Source of the DNA: Desulfovibrio sp.
GTDB lineage: Bacteria; Desulfobacterota; Desulfovibrionia; Desulfovibrionales; Desulfovibrionaceae
Assembly (NCBI GenBank): GCA_022837365.1
Contig: JALHHV010000259.1
Span: 1-8,940 of the forward strand
Direction: 5' to 3'
DNA length: 8,940 nt
The first letter of the stretch is position 1. Each line of letters starts with the position of its first letter. Under the pieces are notes generated by a model that saw only the letters and a list, made by a program, of their open reading frames with translations, was not told the origin of the DNA and did no database searches. The translations under genes and the position numbers were made by a program. This document shows positions 4,676 through 8,940 of this stretch, piece by piece.

Positions 4676-6672
4676 GGGGAGTGCTCCTTTCGCGCGCGGG
4701 GGATGGCGTCGGCGATTTCGCGCGGGGTGTTGCCCCGCGCGGGGTAGTCGTGCAGCAGCAGTTGACCGGCCTTGGCGTGCAGGTACGCGGCAAGGCAGGC
4801 GGCCACCTCGGACGGCGCGCCCTGCGCCAGCAGGGCTCCGGCAAGGCCGGAGAGCACGTCGCCCGAACCGGCGACGGCAAGCGTGGGTGCGGCAAGGGGA
4901 ATGAGGGTGATGGGCCGGTCGCGCCGGGTGACGAGGCTGCCCGCGCCCTTGAGCACGAGCACCCCCGCGCAGTGCGCCGCGAAGGCCCGTGCCGTGGCCG
5001 CCCTGCCGCGTTGCACGTCCGCCGTGGTAAGGCCCGCGAGGCGGGCCATTTCGCCGGGGTGGGGGGTAACAATATCTATTTCACGCACCAAATCAAGCGA
5101 AACAAGCCCTTCCGCCAGCGGGAACAGGCCGTCGGCGTCGATGACCGCCGGGGGGCGGCCGGGCAGGGCCAGCAGGGCGGAGAGCACCTCGGCCGCCTCG
5201 GGCGAGCGGCCCATGCCGGGGCCCACCACCAGCGCGTTGCAGCGCGCCGCCAGCGCCAGCAGGCCGGGCAGGGCGGCGGGGTCCCAGGCGCGGCGTTCGC
5301 CCAGGGGCAGGGTCATCACGTCGGGGGTGGCGGCCTTGACCTCTGCGGCGAGGCCGCCGGGGCAGGCCACGGTGACCAGCCCCGCGCCGCCGCGCAGCGC
5401 GCCAAGCCCCGCCAGCAGCGGCGCGCCGGTGAGCCCTTCCGACCCGCCCACCACCAGCACATGCCCGGCGGTGCCCTTGTGCATGCAGGGCGCGGGCGCG
5501 GGCAGGGCGGCGAGGCAGGCGTCGTCCGGCATGCGGTACGAGGCGGGATGCAGCGCGCGCACCGCCTTCGGGATGCCGATGGGCCGCACGTGCAGGCGGC
5601 CCGTGAAGGGGGCGGCCTCGGGCAGGACCAGACCGGGCTTGGCCGCCTCGAAGGTGACGGTGGCGTGGGCGCGCACGGCGTCGGGCCGGGGGCGGCCGGT
5701 CAGGCCGCCGAGGCCGGAAGGAATGTCCAGCGCCAGCACCAGGGCCCGGTCGGAAAGCTCGTTGATGGCGGCCACCAGCCCCGCTTCCCGTTCCCGGAGG
5801 GTCCCGGTGAAGCCGGTGCCCAGCAGGCCGTCCACGACGACGTGCGGCGTGAGCCAGCGCGGGTCGGGCAGGCTGCGCGGCCATGCCCCGGCGGGGCGGA
5901 AGGGCACGCCGCAGCGTTTGGCGAGGCGGGCGTGATATCCCGCCGCGCCGCGATACCCGCCAAGGGGGCGGGTGTGCAGCACCAGCACTTCGGCCCCGGC
6001 GTCCAGCAGGTGGCGGGCCAGGGCGGCCGCGTCGCCGCCGTTGTTGCCGCCGCCCATGAACAGCAGCACCCGCAGGCCGGAAAGGGAGAAGGGGGCGGCA
6101 GAGGAGGGAGCGGTTGGCGCACCGGTCTGGCCTGCACGGCCCGCCCTGTCGGCCAGTTCCGCGCGCAGCACGTGCAGCGCCTCGCGGCTGGCGTTTTCCA
6201 TCAGCAGTTCTTCGCGCAGGCCGAAGTCGGCCATGGCGGCGCGGTCCCACCCGGCCATCTCTTCCGGGGCGGGCAGGTCCACGTACTCCAGGCGCCAGCG
6301 GTCAGGTCTGTCGTTCGGGGTCATGGAAGGCTCCTGTCGGCCGTGGGTCAGCGAGACGTGGGCGGTGGTGGCGCCCAGCGCGGCGAAGCGGTCGGCGGCC
6401 TTGCCGTGCAGCACCAGCCGGGGTTGCCCGGTGGGCAGGGGGCGCACCTCGATGTCGCGCGGGCCGATGCCCTGCGAAAAACCGGTGCCCAGCGCCTTGA
6501 CAGCGGCTTCCTTGGCGGCGAAACGCGCGGCCAGGAAGGCCACGGGCGCGGCGGGCAGGCAGGCCAGTTCGGCCGGGTGCAGCACGCGCGCGGCAAAGCG
6601 GCGGCCGTGGCGTTCCCAGGCCCTGGCGATGCGGGAAAGCTCCGCGACGTCGATGCCGAGGCCCACGATCAT
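4666..6672 (-). CDS. acpS-nnr: AcpS fused in frame to bifunctional NAD(P)HX epimerase/dehydratase (Nnr)
   Basis: One uninterrupted 668-residue frame. Residues 1 to about 112 are holo-ACP synthase: [12 protein letters not shown] (4-15, Mg-binding D8), [15 protein letters not shown] (51-65, E55) and HVSLTH (105-110). It transfers phosphopantetheine to acyl carrier protein. The usual last AcpS strand (about ten residues ending in a VVLE-like stretch) is absent. Residues 117-668 are a complete Nnr. The NnrE epimerase part has GGGNNGGD (207-214), [11 protein letters not shown] (280-290) and LDIPSG (315-320). The ADP-dependent NnrD dehydratase part has [15 protein letters not shown] (399-413), IDADG (511-515), [10 protein letters not shown] (536-545), LKGAGSLV (574-581) and AGSGDVLSG (601-609, likely catalytic D605). 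Nnr repairs hydrated NAD(P)H. Met117 has its own ribosome binding site, so two proteins (acpS about 6325-6672, nnr 4666-6324) may still be made. The first ATG has GGAGG upstream. The end overlaps the CBS gene by 10 nt. Confidence 0.85.
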   Translation of the reverse strand: MIVGLGIDVAELSRIARAWERHGRRFAARVLHPAELACLPAAPVAFLAARFAAKEAAVKALGTGFSQGIGPRDIEVRPLPTGQPRLVLHGKAADRFAALGATTAHVSLTHGRQEPSMTPNDRPDRWRLEYVDLPAPEEMAGWDRAAMADFGLREELLMENASREALHVLRAELADRAGRAGQTGAPTAPSSAAPFSLSGLRVLLFMGGGNNGGDAAALARHLLDAGAEVLVLHTRPLGGYRGAAGYHARLAKRCGVPFRPAGAWPRSLPDPRWLTPHVVVDGLLGTGFTGTLREREAGLVAAINELSDRALVLALDIPSGLGGLTGRPRPDAVRAHATVTFEAAKPGLVLPEAAPFTGRLHVRPIGIPKAVRALHPASYRMPDDACLAALPAPAPCMHKGTAGHVLVVGGSEGLTGAPLLAGLGALRGGAGLVTVACPGGLAAEVKAATPDVMTLPLGERRAWDPAALPGLLALAARCNALVVGPGMGRSPEAAEVLSALLALPGRPPAVIDADGLFPLAEGLVSLDLVREIDIVTPHPGEMARLAGLTTADVQRGRAATARAFAAHCAGVLVLKGAGSLVTRRDRPITLIPLAAPTLAVAGSGDVLSGLAGALLAQGAPSEVAACLAAYLHAKAGQLLLHDYPARGNTPREIADAIPRARKEHSPCC
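6322..6335 (-). promoter_or_regulatory. Internal ribosome binding site and ATG for separate Nnr
   Basis: AGGAG (6331-6335) lies 6 nt before an in-frame ATG (6322-6324), which is Met117 of the fused frame and falls where family Nnr proteins begin. From here Nnr would be 552 residues, a normal length. The ATG overlaps a TGA in the +1 frame (ATGA). A one-base shift in the preceding acpS codons would therefore give a conventional stop/start overlap. This supports acpS and nnr having been separate genes, with the stop lost by deletion, or hidden by a sequencing indel. Confidence 0.65.
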
Positions 6673-6711
6673 GCGGCGTCCTCCGGTCCTTGCAACATGA
6701 GGATACGCCCG

Positions 6712-7446
6712 TCAGGCCGGAAACCGGGCAATGATGGCGGCCATGTCGGCCACGGCCCGCTCGAACCCGGTCAGCACCGCGCGCGCGACGATGGAATGGC
6801 CGATGGAGAACTCGCTGATGCCCGGCACTTCCGCGAAATCGTAGATGTTGTCGTAGTTCAGGCCGTGCCCCAGGTTGACGGAAAGGCCCAGCGACCGGGC
6901 AAGGCCGATGGCCCGCACGATCTTGTCCCGCTCGGCCCGTTGGGCGGCGCGGGTGGGGGCGTCGGCGAAGTGGCCGGTGTGCAGTTCGATGTACGGGCAG
7001 CCGATGGCGGCGGCGGCGCGCACCTGGGCCTCGTCCGCCTCGATGAACAGGCTGGACAGGATGCCCGCTGCGTGGACGGGGGCGAGGTAGTCCTTCAGGA
7101 ACGCCTCGCGCCCGGCCACGGCAAGGCCGCCCTCGGTGGTCAACTCCTCGCGCTTTTCGGGCACCAGGCAGACCATGTGCGGCTGGCGGGTCTCGCAGGA
7201 CAGGGCGATGGACCGCATCTCTTCGGTGGCGGCCATTTCCAGGTGCAGGCGGGTCTTCAGGGTGCGGGCCATCAGTTCCACGTCGTGGTCCTGGATGTGG
7301 CGGCGGTCTTCGCGCAGGTGCACGATGATGCCGCGCGCGCCCGCCAGTTCCGCCATGTGGGCGGCGGTGAGCGGGTCCGGCTCCTTGCCGAGGCGTTGCT
7401 GGCGCAGGGTGGCGACGTGGTCCACGTTGATGACGAGAACGGGCAT
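6712..7446 (-). CDS. pdxJ: Pyridoxine 5'-phosphate synthase PdxJ
   Basis: A 244-residue TIM-barrel enzyme that condenses 1-deoxy-D-xylulose 5-phosphate with 3-amino-2-oxopropyl phosphate to pyridoxine 5'-phosphate, the last ring-forming step of DXP-dependent vitamin B6 synthesis. Conserved stretches are all present: [12 protein letters not shown] (5-16), HLREDRRHI (43-51, active-site histidine and arginines), LEMAAT (69-74, catalytic E70), [16 protein letters not shown] (93-108), IELHTG (153-158), [11 protein letters not shown] (190-200) and [12 protein letters not shown] (212-223). The length is normal. The frame stays open upstream to 7752, but the ATG at 7446 is chosen because it begins the conserved N-terminal strand and has AAGGAG 6 nt upstream. 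It is the first gene of the operon, 39 nt before acpS, and is divergent from ugd. Confidence 0.96.
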   Translation of the reverse strand: MPVLVINVDHVATLRQQRLGKEPDPLTAAHMAELAGARGIIVHLREDRRHIQDHDVELMARTLKTRLHLEMAATEEMRSIALSCETRQPHMVCLVPEKREELTTEGGLAVAGREAFLKDYLAPVHAAGILSSLFIEADEAQVRAAAAIGCPYIELHTGHFADAPTRAAQRAERDKIVRAIGLARSLGLSVNLGHGLNYDNIYDFAEVPGISEFSIGHSIVARAVLTGFERAVADMAAIIARFPA

Positions 7447-7729
7447 GGCGGCTCCTTGGGGTGAACATACCGAATGTGCGGGATTTTCACACCCCTGCGG
7501 GCGCGAAGTCAAGGGCGCGCTGTTTGGGGCACGTTGTTCGGGGTCTGCTGGCCGGGGCGCGCAGGGGGACGAGGCTGGGAAGAGAGCGTCACTGGCCTCT
7601 CCGTTGACGAACGGCGGGCCACCGATGTAGGGCAGGGTGCGTATATAAGATGACCGCTCGAACAGTGCGCGGCCGCTTCGCCATTTTCCGAACATCCGCA
7701 TATCCTGCACGAAACATAACGAGGATCGC
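7447..7729. promoter_or_regulatory. Divergent intergenic region between pdxJ and ugd
   Basis: These 283 bp should hold the promoters of both the pdxJ operon and ugd. A candidate pdxJ promoter is listed separately. For ugd, a TTGACG (7604-7609) and an AT-rich TATATAAG (7642-7649) are visible but are spaced too far apart to form one sigma-70 promoter, so no site is claimed. The ugd ribosome binding site is GAGG at 7721-7724, 5 nt before the ATG. I see no small gene, RNA family or clear operator. Confidence 0.6.
7483..7512 (-). promoter_or_regulatory. Candidate sigma-70 promoter for the pdxJ operon
   Basis: On the minus strand TTGACT (7507-7512, 5 of 6 to the -35 consensus) is followed after 18 bp by GAAAAT (7483-7488, 4 of 6 to the -10 consensus). 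It lies about 40-65 nt before the pdxJ ATG. It is a reasonable but unproven match in otherwise GC-rich DNA. Confidence 0.35.
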
Positions 7730-8940
7730 ATGAACGTCTGCATCGTCGGCACCGGCTACGTCGGCCTGGTCAGCGCCGCCTGCTTTGCCGAAATGGGCAA
7801 CAACGTCTGCTGCGTGGACGTGAATCCCGCCGTGGTGGAAACCCTGACCGCCGGAAAGGTACACATCTACGAACCCGGCCTCGAAGACCTGGTGCGCCGC
7901 AACCACGCGGAAGGCCGCCTTGTCTTCACCACCAGCCTGGAACAGGGCCTTGCGCGCGCCCAGTTCGTGTTCATCACCGTGGGCACCCCCTCGCGCGACG
8001 ACGGCTCGTGCGACCTGTCCTTCGTGGACCAGGTGGCCCGCGAGATCGGCCGCCTGATGCACCGTCCGCTCATCGTGGTGGACAAGTCCACCGTGCCGGT
8101 GGGCACCGCCGACCGGGTGCGCGGGCTGATCCGCGAGGAATTGGCCGCGCGCGGCGCGGACATCGCCTTCGACGTGGTGTCCAACCCCGAATTCCTCAAG
8201 GAAGGCGACGCGGTGAACGACTTCATGAAGCCGGACCGCGTGGTCGTCGGCACGGAAGACGAGCGCTCGGCCGAATACCTGCGCCAGCTCTACGCGCCCT
8301 TCGCCCGCAGCCGCGACAAGCTCATCGTCATGGGCACCCGCAGCGCGGAAATGACCAAGTACGCCGCCAACTGCATGCTGGCCACCAAGATTTCGTTCAT
8401 CAACGAGATCGCGGGCATCTGCGAAAAGGTGGGGGCCGACGTGCGCGAGGTGCGCATCGGCATCGGCTCGGACCAGCGCATCGGCTACCATTTCATCTAC
8501 CCCGGCGTGGGCTACGGCGGCTCGTGCTTTCCCAAGGACGTCAAGGCGCTGATCCACACCGCGCGCGAAGCCGGGGCCGTTCCCCAGCTGCTGGACGCCG
8601 TGGAGGACGTGAACGCCCGCCAGAAGGTCTCCATGGCCCGGCGCATCCGCGATTACTTCGCGCCGCAGGGCGGGGTGGCGGGCAAGACGCTGGCCCTGTG
8701 GGGCCTGGCCTTCAAGGCCAACACCGACGACATGCGCGAGGCGGCGGCCCTGTCCATCATCGCCGACCTGACCGCCCACGGCATGCGCGTGCGGGCCTTC
8801 GACCCGGTGGCGTCGGAAAACGCGGCCAGGCTCATCGGCGACAACCCGCTGGTGGAGATCGTGCCCGAACAGTACGAAGCCTGCCGGGGCGCGCAGGCGC
8901 TGCTGGTGGTCACCGAGTGGAACCAGTTCCGCAACCCCGA
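7730..8940 (+). CDS. ugd: UDP-glucose 6-dehydrogenase (3' end outside the window)
   Basis: A cytoplasmic NAD-dependent enzyme that oxidises UDP-glucose twice to UDP-glucuronate, a precursor for capsule, exopolysaccharide or LPS sugars. 403 residues are present; the family is usually about 440-450, so roughly 40 are missing past the right edge. The N-terminal Rossmann fold starts with [10 protein letters not shown] (6-15). KSTVPVGT (119-126), NPEFLKEG (152-159), KPDRVVVG (167-174), the catalytic lysine in MTKYAAN (208-214, K210), the catalytic cysteine in [10 protein letters not shown] (261-270, C266; D270) and [14 protein letters not shown] (325-338) follow. The NPEFLKEG and GGSCFPKD motifs favour UDP-glucose over UDP-ManNAc dehydrogenase. 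The ATG has GAGG 5 nt upstream. It is transcribed away from the pdxJ operon, and no sugar-pathway neighbour is visible. A long open frame on the opposite strand is a GC-bias shadow. Confidence 0.95.
   Translation, partial: MNVCIVGTGYVGLVSAACFAEMGNNVCCVDVNPAVVETLTAGKVHIYEPGLEDLVRRNHAEGRLVFTTSLEQGLARAQFVFITVGTPSRDDGSCDLSFVDQVAREIGRLMHRPLIVVDKSTVPVGTADRVRGLIREELAARGADIAFDVVSNPEFLKEGDAVNDFMKPDRVVVGTEDERSAEYLRQLYAPFARSRDKLIVMGTRSAEMTKYAANCMLATKISFINEIAGICEKVGADVREVRIGIGSDQRIGYHFIYPGVGYGGSCFPKDVKALIHTAREAGAVPQLLDAVEDVNARQKVSMARRIRDYFAPQGGVAGKTLALWGLAFKANTDDMREAAALSIIADLTAHGMRVRAFDPVASENAARLIGDNPLVEIVPEQYEACRGAQALLVVTEWNQFRNP

Noticed and set aside
7520..7545. A sigma-54 (-24/-12) promoter for ugd
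   Set aside because: A GGGGCACGTTGTTC stretch looks partly similar, but the GG and GC anchors are not at the required spacing.
7447..7752. An upstream extension of pdxJ by about 102 codons to an ATG at 7752
   Set aside because: The conserved PdxJ N-terminus begins at the ATG at 7446, which has AAGGAG at good spacing. The extension would run through the intergenic region and overlap the ugd start, and it resembles no PdxJ.
7589..8779. A 396-codon open frame on the minus strand opposite ugd
   Set aside because: The plus strand encodes UDP-glucose 6-dehydrogenase with all catalytic motifs. The opposite frame has no recognisable domain and is a GC-bias shadow.

Overview
This window is very GC-rich and its codons mostly end in G or C. 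Gene content, protein style and gene order (pdxJ, acpS, nnr, a CBS-pair gene, tsaE, lysC, citramalate synthase) point to a sulfate-reducing bacterium of the Desulfovibrio / Nitratidesulfovibrio group. This assignment rests on remembered synteny and protein resemblance, not on a search. I see no mobile element, CRISPR array, tRNA or rRNA.

Layout: positions 1-661 hold no convincing gene. This stretch lies downstream of the minus-strand operon. It contains a strong minus-strand intrinsic terminator (255-288), a near-copy of its hairpin without a U-tract (515-546), a long GC-rich stem-loop (449-489) and a 40-bp tandem duplication covering the 3' end of cimA (621-700). Positions 662-7446 are a compact minus-strand gene row, read from right to left: pdxJ, a fused acpS-nnr frame, a two-CBS-domain protein, tsaE, lysC (aspartate kinase) and cimA (citramalate synthase). 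Most gaps are 10-40 nt or overlaps; the exception is a 126-nt hairpin-bearing gap between tsaE and lysC. A 283-nt divergent intergenic region (7447-7729) separates pdxJ from a plus-strand UDP-glucose 6-dehydrogenase gene that runs off the right edge.

The genes are mostly housekeeping: vitamin B6 synthesis (PdxJ), carrier-protein activation (AcpS), repair of hydrated NAD(P)H (Nnr), tRNA t6A modification (TsaE), entry to the aspartate amino-acid family (LysC) and threonine-independent isoleucine synthesis (CimA). The last two adjoin and both serve branched-chain / aspartate-family amino-acid synthesis.

I found no obvious new defence, mobile or secretion system. The points most worth a second look are: (1) the loss of any stop codon between acpS and nnr, with the AcpS C-terminal strand missing; (2) a near-ideal internal ribosome binding site and ATG inside lysC that would give a separate 163-residue regulatory subunit; and (3) the duplicated, still ORF-like tail of cimA and the paired palindromes downstream of it.
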